A DNA stretch of 7,464 bases, taken from positions 1 to 7,464 of the forward strand of contig JBBSEX010000099.1 of assembly GCA_038239345.1 (NCBI GenBank), written 5' to 3'. Of this stretch, positions 1-5,931 are shown in pieces. Made by a program: the position numbers and the translations under genes. A model generated the notes under the pieces. The model was not told the origin of the DNA and did not search any database. It saw only the letters and a program-made list of their open reading frames with translations. Numbering within the stretch: position 1 is the first letter of the stretch; every line of letters begins with the position of its first letter. The stretch comes from JBBSEX01 sp038239345. Lineage in GTDB: Bacteria; Acidobacteriota; Terriglobia; Bryobacterales; Bryobacteraceae.

Positions 1-1
1 C

Positions 2-94
2 GGTACAGGAACGCAACAGCTGCTTTGCACGGTGGTTACCCCGAGCGCAACGTATTCCTCCGCTGCGCTGCTGGTCACGACCTCCACGCAGTAG
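2..94 (+). CDS. Possible C-terminal tail of a gene entering from the left (partial)
   Basis: From base 2 one frame is open for 30 codons and ends at a TAG at 92-94. The reading is rich in Thr, Ser, Val and Ala (…CTVVTPSATYSSAALLVTT…), which would suit the last strands of a secreted beta-rich protein. A second frame starting at base 1 is also open, to a TAG at 118-120, so the choice of frame is a judgement on composition only. No family can be named from 30 residues. Bases 95-181 hold nothing recognisable. Confidence 0.25.
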   Translation, partial: GTGTQQLLCTVVTPSATYSSAALLVTTSTQ

Positions 95-181
95 CGTTCG
101 GTTCATTGCAGCAGCAGTAGAGAAGACGGTCCAAGTCAGTGTGGCATGGCGTAAAGATCGAAAATTGAGTTACGAAATATT

Positions 182-535
182 ATGAGCTTGGCGACATTTT
201 GGAACAGAAGCCGTTGGCTAGGCATATTCTTTGTGCTTACGCTGTCCGCTCCGGCTCAAATACCCAGTACTATATTTGGGGGCGGCTATTCGCCGCCTGT
301 ACCGGTGTACGGGGCGCCGGGGAGTATCGTGAACTTGTACGTGCAGGGTGTCGGAAGCAAGTTAACAGGTCCGGCTGCTGCCAGTAGCTTTCCGCTTCCG
401 ACTGTTCTGGCAGGCGTCGGGGCGGTGTCCCGGAGCGACTTTCGAGATGGTTTTCATTTGACGCCGGAGGGGGCCTCACGCTACACGGCTGCCCTGGCGC
501 CGATGCTGAGGGACGCCATCGGGAGTCGATTTTGA
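182..535 (+). CDS. Truncated secreted protein: TIGR03437-type N-terminus joined to an SGNH hydrolase tail
   Basis: This is an intact 117-aa ORF that looks like a recombination product. Residues 1-26 form a signal peptide with a hydrophobic core (WLGIFFVLTLSAPAQ). Residues 27-79 (IPSTIFGGGYSPP…APGSIVNLYVQGVG…FPLPTVLAGV) match the opening of the large TIGR03437 secreted proteins common in Solibacter. Those proteins normally continue for hundreds of residues after 'LAGV', but here the similarity stops at about residue 80. Residues 84-113 (DFRDGFHLTPEGASRYTAAL) instead resemble the last block of SGNH hydrolases, with the Asp-x-x-His motif at D89-H92. The nucleophile, Gly and Asn blocks of that fold are absent, so hydrolase activity is not expected. 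There is no strong Shine-Dalgarno before the ATG. It converges on the DUF5615 remnant with a 13-bp gap. It is probably a decayed fusion, although a short exported product could still be made. Confidence 0.6.
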   Translation: MSLATFWNRSRWLGIFFVLTLSAPAQIPSTIFGGGYSPPVPVYGAPGSIVNLYVQGVGSKLTGPAAASSFPLPTVLAGVGAVSRSDFRDGFHLTPEGASRYTAALAPMLRDAIGSRF

Positions 536-548
536 TAGAAGACGGTGC

Positions 549-876
549 TTACTTGAAAGGGATTTCGACTTCAGTATAGCTGCCCAGTGTGGCCGCGTTC
601 ACGGCAGCAACGGCCCTTTCAACGTAACGGCGCAAGACGGGCCATTGAGCGTTTCCAAGGACGACAATGGCAATTTTCCGGCCTATCAAATTTTGCTGAT
701 ACCGGATGTTTTTGTCGGCGGTCACAAGTACTTCAAAGCCTGCGGCTTCCGCCGCGTCGAGCAAAGCGCCGTTAACAAGCCTCTCCCAGCCGCGTTCAAT
801 TCGCTTCGACAATAACATGGTCTTCGAGGGCGTATCGCAACGGAGCGGGCGTACTGTGATCAAAGAGGATGAGCAT
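549..876 (-). pseudogene. DUF5615 PIN-like toxin, broken by a one-base frameshift
   Basis: The family's usual start is seen from an ATG at 876, which reads MLILFDHSTPAPLRYALEDH and runs 26 codons into an in-frame TGA at 796-798. The rest of the protein (ERGWERLVNGALLDAAEAAGF, then VLVTADKNIRYQQNL, then IAIVVLGNAQWPVL) lies in another frame and ends at a TAA at 549-551. Removing one base from the AA pair at 798-799 on the + strand joins the halves as …VIVEANERGWERLVNG…, with the family's 'ERGW' restored. The total of 328 nt is 109 codons plus one base. DUF5615 proteins are Mut7-C/PIN-like presumed RNases; the Asp of 'LFDHSTP' is one of the conserved acids. An alternative ATG at 863 opens the downstream frame but gives an unrelated N-terminus without that Asp, so the product is probably inactive. 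The gene overlaps the DUF433 gene by 17 nt, as expected for a co-translated pair. A sequencing or assembly error cannot be excluded. Confidence 0.8.
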
Positions 877-1129
877 GGACCGTTGATGAAGCGGTCGGCT
901 GCGGCGGTGGGGGTGGATCAAGGCTCCGCGCTGCGAATTCCAGGACGGTGATGATCTGCTCCCGCGTCAAGTGAAACCATTCCATGATTTCGTCGATCGT
1001 GGCCCCGGCTTCAAAATTCTCAAACATAATGGAAACCGGCATGCGCGTGTCCTTGAAGACCCACGCACCACTAACTTTGCCGGGGATGCTTTCCACGGCG
1101 GGACATTGGGACCAGTCGAGAGTTGCCAT
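860..1129 (-). CDS. DUF433 antitoxin-like DNA-binding protein
   Basis: This 89-aa protein has the DUF433 pattern. It starts WSQCPAVESIPGKVSGAWVF, has the core 'KDTRMPVSIMFENFEAGATIDEI' at residues 26-48, and has the helix 'WFHLTREQIITVLEFAARSL' at 51-70, the region expected to form the helix-turn-helix-like part. DUF433 proteins are commonly encoded just before DUF5615 PIN-like proteins and are taken to be their antitoxins and autoregulators. That gene order is present here, with a 17-nt overlap. The last 19 residues are a proline-rich low-complexity tail (PPPPPQPTASS…) that is less family-like. A purine-rich stretch (AGCAGGCTAGGA) lies just before the ATG. Since the partner is frameshifted, this may now be an orphan antitoxin. 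The fold is confidently assigned, the antitoxin role less so. Confidence 0.85.
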   Translation of the reverse strand: MATLDWSQCPAVESIPGKVSGAWVFKDTRMPVSIMFENFEAGATIDEIMEWFHLTREQIITVLEFAARSLDPPPPPQPTASSTVHAHPL

Positions 1130-1278
1130 ATTCCTAGCCTGCTTTCATCGTAAAGCTTTTACCATGTGGCGCGTTTACCGTGAATCGCCGATGGGGCGTT
1201 CAGTCAACGGAAATCCCCAGCTGGGCTTTCACGAGCGAGTCCAACAGTTGCTTGAACAGAGCCAAGCTTAGAGAACGA

Positions 1279-1776
1279 CTAGGCCCGGCCGGTATCGTCT
1301 TCGTTGGCTTTTTGGCGCTCTTTTTCTACTGCCTTTTGAATAGCCACCACGTCCGCAAGGTCCTGTGGCCTGCCGGCCGCGAGTTTCGCTGCCATAAGGT
1401 CCTCACGTGAAATGAAGTTCACTTTCAATCCGGTCGCTATGTCGATCGCGTCCTCAACACGACGGCCCCATGCAATATCAAATTCAACGCCGGGGATCTC
1501 CGTAAGAATGTCCACGGCAACCGGCTCGCGGCCCATGTGGAAAAACGGGCCGCGCTCCGCGAAGTCGGCGAAGGTCAACCCTTCGAGCGGTGCGCCGAAT
1601 TGAGCCAATGCCGCATAGACCGCTTTCCCGTTCTCGGCGTCTGGCTTAACTAGAATGTCAAGATCTTTCGTGGCGCGGGGCTGCGCGTGGATGGACACGG
1701 CGTAGGCCCCCACAACCAGGTATTTAACGTTGTAGGCGTTCAAAACGGACAAGAGTTCTTTGAAGTCTGGGTACAT
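1279..1776 (-). CDS. Nucleotidyltransferase-fold protein (MNT/AbiEii-like), putative toxin-like partner
   Basis: This 165-aa protein has a minimal nucleotidyltransferase core. Residues 1-22 form the leading helix and strand (MYPDFKELLSVLNAYNVKYL). 'VGAYAVSIHAQPRATKDLDI' at 22-41 carries the G-x-x motif followed by the metal-binding pair D38 and D40. A third acid, D89 in 'AVDIL', is in the expected place. Residues 119-150 (VNFISREDLMAAKLAAGRPQDLADV) match the C-terminal helical segment of the AbiEii/DUF6036-type group. The protein is much shorter than full AbiEii toxins. In the usual 'hG[GS]' motif the second residue is Ala here, which is conservative. The gene overlaps the preceding small gene by 53 nt and has no Shine-Dalgarno of its own, so translation is probably coupled. 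Such proteins transfer nucleotides to tRNA or protein in known MNT-type systems; the substrate here is unknown. Confidence 0.8.
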   Translation of the reverse strand: MYPDFKELLSVLNAYNVKYLVVGAYAVSIHAQPRATKDLDILVKPDAENGKAVYAALAQFGAPLEGLTFADFAERGPFFHMGREPVAVDILTEIPGVEFDIAWGRRVEDAIDIATGLKVNFISREDLMAAKLAAGRPQDLADVVAIQKAVEKERQKANEDDTGRA

Positions 1777-1933
1777 CGGGAGCCGCGCCCTTCATCGCGT
1801 AAAGAGCTTGGGTAAGTTCAGAAACCGCATCCGTCCGCTCATGCACCGGACGGCTTTGCCAGTAGCGATACTCCTGCGCCTTGATCTCGTCCAGGTCGGC
1901 GATATTGGCGTATTTGCGGATAGTCTTATCCAT
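1724..1933 (-). CDS. Small conserved protein paired with the nucleotidyltransferase (putative antitoxin-like)
   Basis: This is a 69-aa, highly charged, mostly helical protein with the distinctive stretch 'EIKAQEYRYWQSRPVHERTD' at residues 16-35 and a tail 'PDVPRLQRTLVRFER'. I recognise this as a family that recurs in Acidobacteriota and related genomes directly ahead of short nucleotidyltransferases, usually annotated as hypothetical. The reading frame extends upstream to 1987, but the family start is the ATG at 1933 (MDKTIRKYAN); the extra 18 residues (…SGGRSRSRQNP) are low-complexity and not family-like. No clear Shine-Dalgarno is seen. Its last 53 nt overlap the start of the nucleotidyltransferase gene in another frame, indicating tight co-expression. 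By position it would be an antitoxin or regulator of its neighbour. This is inference, as no DNA-binding motif is evident. Confidence 0.75.
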   Translation of the reverse strand: MDKTIRKYANIADLDEIKAQEYRYWQSRPVHERTDAVSELTQALYAMKGAAPDVPRLQRTLVRFERLQR

Positions 1934-2359
1934 GGGGTTCTGTCGGCTTCGGCTCCTTCCTCCAGAGTACGCCAGACGGGGGATCAAAAGCCTGAGTTTG
2001 AGCCGCAGATTGTGCCCAGGGAACAGGCCAACTGCGCAGACAGACGTAACAGAGGTAATGACCGCATGATGGCCGGAGCAACTTGTTGTGGAAGTGCCGG
2101 CACCACCAATTTCCTGCGAGTTTGATCATATCGTCCCTTTAATCACTGAGCGTTTTTTAGAAGAGGGGCGCACGCCGATGACTCAACGTGCGCCTAAATC
2201 ACAGACAAGGAGATCACTTCAAGAGAGGCCAACATCGGCCATTCAGATTAATATGATCATGCGTTTTATCTCGCAAACACGCATGGTGCTCAGGTCACAA
2301 TCTGAACCTAGGACCTCGGTTTCAGGTAGCGAACGAAGGTTCTAGTTCTGCAAACTTCC
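1934..2359. other. Gene-free stretch of about 430 bp with inverted repeats
   Basis: Short ORFs exist on both strands but none has a family-like composition, a ribosome site or a recognisable motif. What can be seen is a perfect 8-bp inverted repeat at 2167-2194 (listed separately) and an inverted pair of GATCATAT at 2124-2131 and ATATGATC at 2251-2258, with partly matching flanks (TTAATC/GATTAA) just inside. The stretch from 2124 to 2258 could be a small decayed element or a coincidence. Promoters for the minus-strand gene pair starting at 1933 should lie at the left end of this stretch, but I cannot identify a convincing one. Confidence 0.5.
2167..2194. repeat. Perfect 8-bp inverted repeat, 12-nt spacer
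   Basis: GGCGCACG at 2167-2174 is mirrored by CGTGCGCC at 2187-2194 without mismatch. Neither strand has a T-run right after the stem, so it is not a typical intrinsic terminator. It could be a protein-binding palindrome or a hairpin in an unannotated transcript. Confidence 0.45.
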
Positions 2360-2399
2360 GCTGACCCCACTTTTTGGAAACCCGCGCATTTAAGGGTGA
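2360..2399 (+). promoter_or_regulatory. Conserved promoter-like block, copy A (ahead of the 47-aa peptide gene)
   Basis: This 40-nt block starts GCTGACCCC and contains the core AAAC-CGCGCATT and the end GTGA. It aligns without gaps to 5887-5926, 32 of 40 positions identical, although the two downstream genes are unrelated in sequence. The 45 nt from block end to start codon hold a hairpin and the Shine-Dalgarno. Two-part conservation at a fixed spacing (CTGACC, then CGCATT, 18 nt between) ahead of genes flanking an ECF sigma factor is what an ECF promoter would look like. An operator or attenuator element is also possible. The assignment to the neighbouring sigma factor is inference. Confidence 0.6.
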
Positions 2400-2419
2400 A
2401 GCCAGTTAACAAGCTGGCT
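2400..2419 (+). promoter_or_regulatory. Leader hairpin A
   Basis: AGCCAG (2400-2405) and CTGGCT (2414-2419) pair perfectly around an 8-nt loop, directly after the conserved block. The equivalent place behind copy B also has a 6-bp stem, but with a different sequence. The fold is therefore kept while the bases change, which argues that the hairpin functions in the RNA leader. No T-run follows, so it is not a simple terminator. Confidence 0.5.
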
Positions 2420-2428
2420 ATCTAAACC

Positions 2429-2441
2429 AAGGAGATTCCTT
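2429..2441 (+). promoter_or_regulatory. Shine-Dalgarno inside a short perfect hairpin
   Basis: AAGGAG at 2429-2434 is the ribosome site for the ATG at 2445 (10-nt spacing). AAGGA (2429-2433) and TCCTT (2437-2441) are perfect complements with a 3-nt loop, so the site can be hidden in a 5-bp stem. The stem is weak and may only tune translation. Confidence 0.45.
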
Positions 2442-2444
2442 ACA

Positions 2445-2588
2445 ATGATTACCCTGCTGAATTTGCTGTTCCCGCTGGTGCTCGCTCTGACTTCGCCGGC
2501 TTCGGCCCCTTCGCTTTCGAATACGCCGGCAGCCGCGGCCGGATACGTGCCCCATTGCCCGTGCGACATCGGCCATAAGGAATGGTAA
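2445..2588 (+). CDS. 47-aa secreted Cys-containing peptide
   Basis: This short gene is supported by context as well as by its reading. It has an AAGGAG ribosome site, a conserved promoter-like block and hairpin upstream, and a complete frame ending in TAA 10 bp before the convergent kinase gene's stop. The product begins with a hydrophobic export segment (MITLLNLLFPLVLALTSPASA). Cleavage could fall after A21 or after A32. The second option would leave a 15-residue peptide, GYVPHCPCDIGHKEW, with a Cys-Pro-Cys motif (C38, C40) flanked by His37 and His44, a plausible metal-binding or redox site. The signal segment lacks the usual Lys/Arg near its start, which is unusual. I do not recognise a family. 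Because its leader matches that of the Hcp-like gene on the other side of the sigma/kinase operon, it is probably co-regulated with that gene. It might be a ligand, an effector or a small periplasmic protein. Confidence 0.6.
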   Translation: MITLLNLLFPLVLALTSPASAPSLSNTPAAAAGYVPHCPCDIGHKEW

Positions 2589-2598
2589 AAGAGTTACT

Positions 2599-5208
2599 TC
2601 AGAGGGGCGGCAGGCGTAGTTTCTTTAACCAAGCCGCGTAACGCGGGTCGCTCCTCAAGCTGTGTAGCAGTGGATCCGCTTTCATTTCTGTCAGTCCAGG
2701 GTCATGCTCAGTGTAGGCGCGCTCCAGCCACTTAAAGGCCCGGTCCGTTTCCCCGCGGAAGGCATACACTTCGGCAATCTGATAAGGCGCCTCTGCCTGC
2801 TTTTTTGCGATCAGCTCTGCCAAGCTCGCGTCCGATTCCTTCGTCTTGCCCAGGGCATGATAGGCCAGCGCCTGGCCGCGCAGGCGAAAAATAGGCTGCT
2901 TCTCTTTCTTCGCCTCGGCCAAGCCCTCCTGGGGATGGGACTGCGCCAGGTAGACTTGGCCTAGGAAGGCGTGAGTGTTAGTAGCATCCGGATCGATTTC
3001 AAGAGCCTTTTCGAGGGCGGCCTTAGCTTCTTCCAGCCGCCCCGCGTAATACAGATTTAACCCGAGATTCCTATGGCCGAAAAGCGGATCAATCTCGAGG
3101 GCTCGGCGGTAGCAGGCAATCGCCTCGTCCAATCGGCCCAGCAAACGGTCCAGCGCACCGACGGCCCTTATCACACCGGCGTTCCCAGGCTGTAGCGCCA
3201 ATGCCCGCTGGTAAGACGCATCGGCGGCAGCCCAGTCCCAGTCGTGGAGCATCAGGATCTCTCCCAGAATGGCGTGGGCGTCGGCTAGATCCGGGTCCAG
3301 CGTGAGCGCTCGATCCACCGCCGCCCGCGCCTTCTTATAACCATCCTCAATAGGAATGTACGCCGCGCCTGCCTGTCTGCTGTGGGCATCTCCTAATCCT
3401 ACCCAGGCTGGCGCATAGCCAGGGTCGAGCTTGATCGCCTGCTCGAAATAACCGACCGCCTTGGCCAGGTTTTCCCTGTTGGATCGAAGCAGGAAGTAGC
3501 GCCCCTGCAGATAAGCGTTGTAGGCTTCGGCGTTCGTACTCTTTGCGAATGGCGCCGTTTTCTTGCTTCCTAATAGTCTTACCTTCAACGCCTCTGTTAC
3601 CGCCCGGGCAATCTCCTCCTGCACGGCGAAAATGTCGTTCATCTCCCGGTCGTAAGTTTCCGACCACAAGTAAAATCCATCCGCCGCTTTGATCAACTGG
3701 ACCGAGACCCTGGCCCGGTTGCCCTGCTTACGCACGCTCCCTTGGAGGATCGTCTCTACGTGCAACTTCTTACCAATAGCGGGAAGATTCCCAACTTTTC
3801 CCTTGAACTGAAATGACGACATTCTTCCAGCCACCCGCAGTCCCGGAGTTTTTGCTAAACCATTCAGCAGTTCTTCGGATAAGCCATCTGAGAAATACTC
3901 CTGGTTTTTATCGGCACTGATATCCAAAAAGGGCAGCACAGCGATGGACGGTTGGTCCAGGGCGGGCTGAACACTCTTTCCACCTCGTCCGAACCAGAGG
4001 GCAGTAACCAGGGCTGCCGCCACCAGTAGCGCAAGAATCGCATACCATCGTCCCGATCGCTTGGCTTCGGTAGGGGCAGGCGGGACAACGGTAGACCCAG
4101 CCACAACTACTCGCCTGCCGGGGTACGACAGAAGAGCCTCCCGAAACTCTGCGGCAGTCTGCCACCGCTGGTCCGGATCTTTCTTCAACGATCGAGTCAC
4201 CACCTCAGCCAAGGACGGCGGAACTTCGGGATTCAAGCTTTGAATCAGGGGCGGCTCCGTCTCCGTATGTGCTCTGAGAATGTCGTAATCGGAATTGAAG
4301 GATGTGACGGGAAAGGGAACACGGCCGGCGAGCAGTTCATACAGCGTCACCCCTAAGCTGTATAAATCGGAACGTGCATCCACAGTCAGATTGCGGATCT
4401 GCTCCGGTGACATGTATTCAACCGTTCCGGGACTAAATCCGGGTTTCGTCAGATGGCTTTCACCGACTACTTTGGCAATACCAAAATCGGTCAGCTTTAG
4501 CTTCCCGTGCTCATCCACCAGCAGATTAGCCGGCTTAATATCACGGTGGATAATTCCGACGCCGGTGTTCCCCGATTCATCCACATAATTGAGGGAGTGG
4601 GCATGCGCAAGGCCATCGAGCGACTGAACAGCCAAAGCGACTGCTTGTTCCGCGGGCAGGAACCGCTGGCGGCTGAGTATGGATTTAAGACTCGAACCAG
4701 GAACATACTCCATCACCAGGAAGTATTCTTCTGCATCCGTGAAGAACTCGTATACTCGCACAATGTGCGGATGATCCAGCTGGGATTGGATGTGCGCCTC
4801 CCGCCTGAATCTGGAACGCAGATCGTTCCGGGCCTCTTCTGAAAACGCAAGTGGCTGGATACATTTAACGACCACCTCGCGAGGCAATGTCACGTGCCGC
4901 GCACGATACACGATCCCCATGCCGCCTCGGGCCAGTTCGCTGGTTATTACGTAGTTGCCGATGACGCGGCCAATCATCGGGTTGACGCTGCGCGCGGGGA
5001 CCGCTGCCGCCATTGCGCCTGCTCCCATTACCGGATTCTCGAGCAGCGCACCGGGAGCACGTTCGGAATCGAGCAGCGACTCCACTTCTCTCAGAAGATC
5101 CTGGTCGCTGCCGCAGCTGTTACGAATAAACTCCGCGCGCGCCGCTGAATCGCATTCCACCGCTTGGTGGAAAATCGCTTTTACCTGCTGCCAACGCTCC
5201 GCCTTCAC
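2599..5208 (-). CDS. Transmembrane Ser/Thr protein kinase with FlgO/TolB-like and TPR sensor region
   Basis: This 869-aa PknB-type kinase has several parts. Residues 3-60 are the helical N-terminal segment common to these kinases (AERWQQVKAIFHQAVE…). The kinase domain spans about 84-362, with glycine loop 'ARGGMGIVY' at 93, catalytic lysine K115, helix-C glutamate E137, HRD loop at 221-223, DFG at 241-243 and 'SPEQI' after the activation segment; all key residues are present. One transmembrane helix lies at 387-406 (WYAILALLVAAALVTALWFG). Residues 420-542 resemble the FlgO/TolB-N-like domain (SIAVLPFLDIS…EYFSDGLSEELL…). Residues 560-840 carry TPR-type helices with repeated 'A-x-x-LDP' endings. 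The start is the GTG at 5208, which overlaps the sigma stop codon (GTGA); the frame extends to 5262, but those codons lie inside the sigma gene. The kinase faces the cytoplasm and the TPR part the outside. It probably phosphorylates and activates the co-encoded sigma factor. Confidence 0.92.
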   Translation of the reverse strand: MKAERWQQVKAIFHQAVECDSAARAEFIRNSCGSDQDLLREVESLLDSERAPGALLENPVMGAGAMAAAVPARSVNPMIGRVIGNYVITSELARGGMGIVYRARHVTLPREVVVKCIQPLAFSEEARNDLRSRFRREAHIQSQLDHPHIVRVYEFFTDAEEYFLVMEYVPGSSLKSILSRQRFLPAEQAVALAVQSLDGLAHAHSLNYVDESGNTGVGIIHRDIKPANLLVDEHGKLKLTDFGIAKVVGESHLTKPGFSPGTVEYMSPEQIRNLTVDARSDLYSLGVTLYELLAGRVPFPVTSFNSDYDILRAHTETEPPLIQSLNPEVPPSLAEVVTRSLKKDPDQRWQTAAEFREALLSYPGRRVVVAGSTVVPPAPTEAKRSGRWYAILALLVAAALVTALWFGRGGKSVQPALDQPSIAVLPFLDISADKNQEYFSDGLSEELLNGLAKTPGLRVAGRMSSFQFKGKVGNLPAIGKKLHVETILQGSVRKQGNRARVSVQLIKAADGFYLWSETYDREMNDIFAVQEEIARAVTEALKVRLLGSKKTAPFAKSTNAEAYNAYLQGRYFLLRSNRENLAKAVGYFEQAIKLDPGYAPAWVGLGDAHSRQAGAAYIPIEDGYKKARAAVDRALTLDPDLADAHAILGEILMLHDWDWAAADASYQRALALQPGNAGVIRAVGALDRLLGRLDEAIACYRRALEIDPLFGHRNLGLNLYYAGRLEEAKAALEKALEIDPDATNTHAFLGQVYLAQSHPQEGLAEAKKEKQPIFRLRGQALAYHALGKTKESDASLAELIAKKQAEAPYQIAEVYAFRGETDRAFKWLERAYTEHDPGLTEMKADPLLHSLRSDPRYAAWLKKLRLPPL

Positions 5209-5801
5209 TCGGATTTTACGGCGGCCAGTTCTCGATCCAGCCAAGCCTTGGCCAATCTCCATTCCCGCTTCACCGTGCTGGGGGAGATACCCAGTACTTC
5301 CGCCGTTTCCTCGACATTGAGACCGGCGAAGAAACGGAGTTCGACGATGCGCCCTTGCTGCGCATCCATCTCGCTCAACCGCCCGAGCAGGACATCCAGT
5401 GCCACAACCTCCTCAAGCCGGTCGTCCCCAATCAGAAGTTCCGCATCGATCTCCACTTTCCTCGCGTGGTCGCCTCCGCGCTTTCCCGCGCGGTGCTGCC
5501 GGGCATAATCCAGCAGGACGCGCCGCATCGTTTGGGCAGCAATCGCGAAGAAGTGCGCCCGGTTCTGCCATGGGAATTCCTGCTCGCCGACCAGGCGTAC
5601 ATACGCCTCATGAACTACTGCGGTGGCTTGCAGCGTGTGGCCCGCCCGCTCTCGCCCCATCTGAGCGCCGGCAATTCGACGCAGCTCCCCATATATCAAT
5701 GGAACTAGCTGGTTGGCAACATCCTGATTGCCTGCGCGGAGTTGCACCAGCAGCCGCGTAACATCATTGTTATCGGCCTCGGGGTCACCGGCCTCGGGCA
5801 T
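5205..5801 (-). CDS. ECF RNA polymerase sigma factor (TIGR02999 / ECF43-type)
   Basis: This is a 198-aa extracytoplasmic-function sigma factor. Region 2 covers about residues 12-105, including 'HTLQATAVVHEAYVRL' (55-70) and 'FFAIAAQTMRRVLLDYARQH' (84-103), which are hallmarks of the TIGR02999 group. Region 4 covers about 135-192, with the helix-turn-helix 'NVEETAEVLGISPSTVKREW' at 162-181. No anti-sigma gene is adjacent; instead a Ser/Thr kinase gene overlaps the stop by 4 nt. From memory, the ECF43 member EcfP of Vibrio parahaemolyticus is switched on by phosphorylation of a threonine in region 2 (T63); T60 in 'LQATAVVHEAY' is a candidate counterpart here. The ATG at 5801 is chosen because AGGAGG sits at 5808-5813 with 6-nt spacing; upstream codons to 5951 run through the intergenic region and the copy-B element. 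A TAAAAT sequence at 5827-5832 (minus strand) could be a -10 box, without a clear -35. Confidence 0.93.
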   Translation of the reverse strand: MPEAGDPEADNNDVTRLLVQLRAGNQDVANQLVPLIYGELRRIAGAQMGRERAGHTLQATAVVHEAYVRLVGEQEFPWQNRAHFFAIAAQTMRRVLLDYARQHRAGKRGGDHARKVEIDAELLIGDDRLEEVVALDVLLGRLSEMDAQQGRIVELRFFAGLNVEETAEVLGISPSTVKREWRLAKAWLDRELAAVKSE

Positions 5802-5886
5802 CGTGTGCCTCCTGTTGGTGGATTCTATTTTACCTGTAATCCCTGAGATCGCCCCAGGGTTGGTTTGGTGAACAGATTTTCGGGAA

Positions 5887-5926
5887 GCTGACCCCGTTTC
5901 TTGAAAACGCGCGCATTCCAGAGTGA
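5887..5926 (+). promoter_or_regulatory. Conserved promoter-like block, copy B (ahead of the Hcp-like gene)
   Basis: This is the ungapped match to 2360-2399: GCTGACCCC is identical, AAAC-CGCGCATT differs at one base, and GTGA is identical, with eight differences in 40. It lies in the divergent intergenic region between the sigma factor start (5801) and the Hcp-like start (5982), 55 nt before the latter. It is oriented toward the Hcp-like gene. An effect on the divergent sigma gene, for example autoregulation, is possible but not shown by the sequence. Confidence 0.6.
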
Positions 5927-5931
5927 CAGAC

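Noticed and set aside
1200..1278. Minus-strand reading 'LFKQLLDSLVKAQLGISVD' ending at a TGA (1200-1202), just downstream of the nucleotidyltransferase
   Set aside because: It looks protein-like, but there is no start codon or ribosome site, it is in a different frame from the neighbour, and I recognise no family. It may be a remnant or chance.
1926..2129. 67-codon minus-strand ORF with several Cys and Trp ahead of the small conserved gene
   Set aside because: Composition is not that of a known family, there is no ribosome site, and it overlaps the true start at 1933.
2167..2194. The 8-bp palindrome as an intrinsic terminator
   Set aside because: No T-run follows the stem on either strand and no gene ends next to it.
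5209..5262. Longer start for the kinase (ATG at 5262)
   Set aside because: The added residues are an off-frame reading of the sigma gene's end; the GTG at 5208 overlaps the sigma stop and directly precedes the conserved 'AERWQQVK' start.
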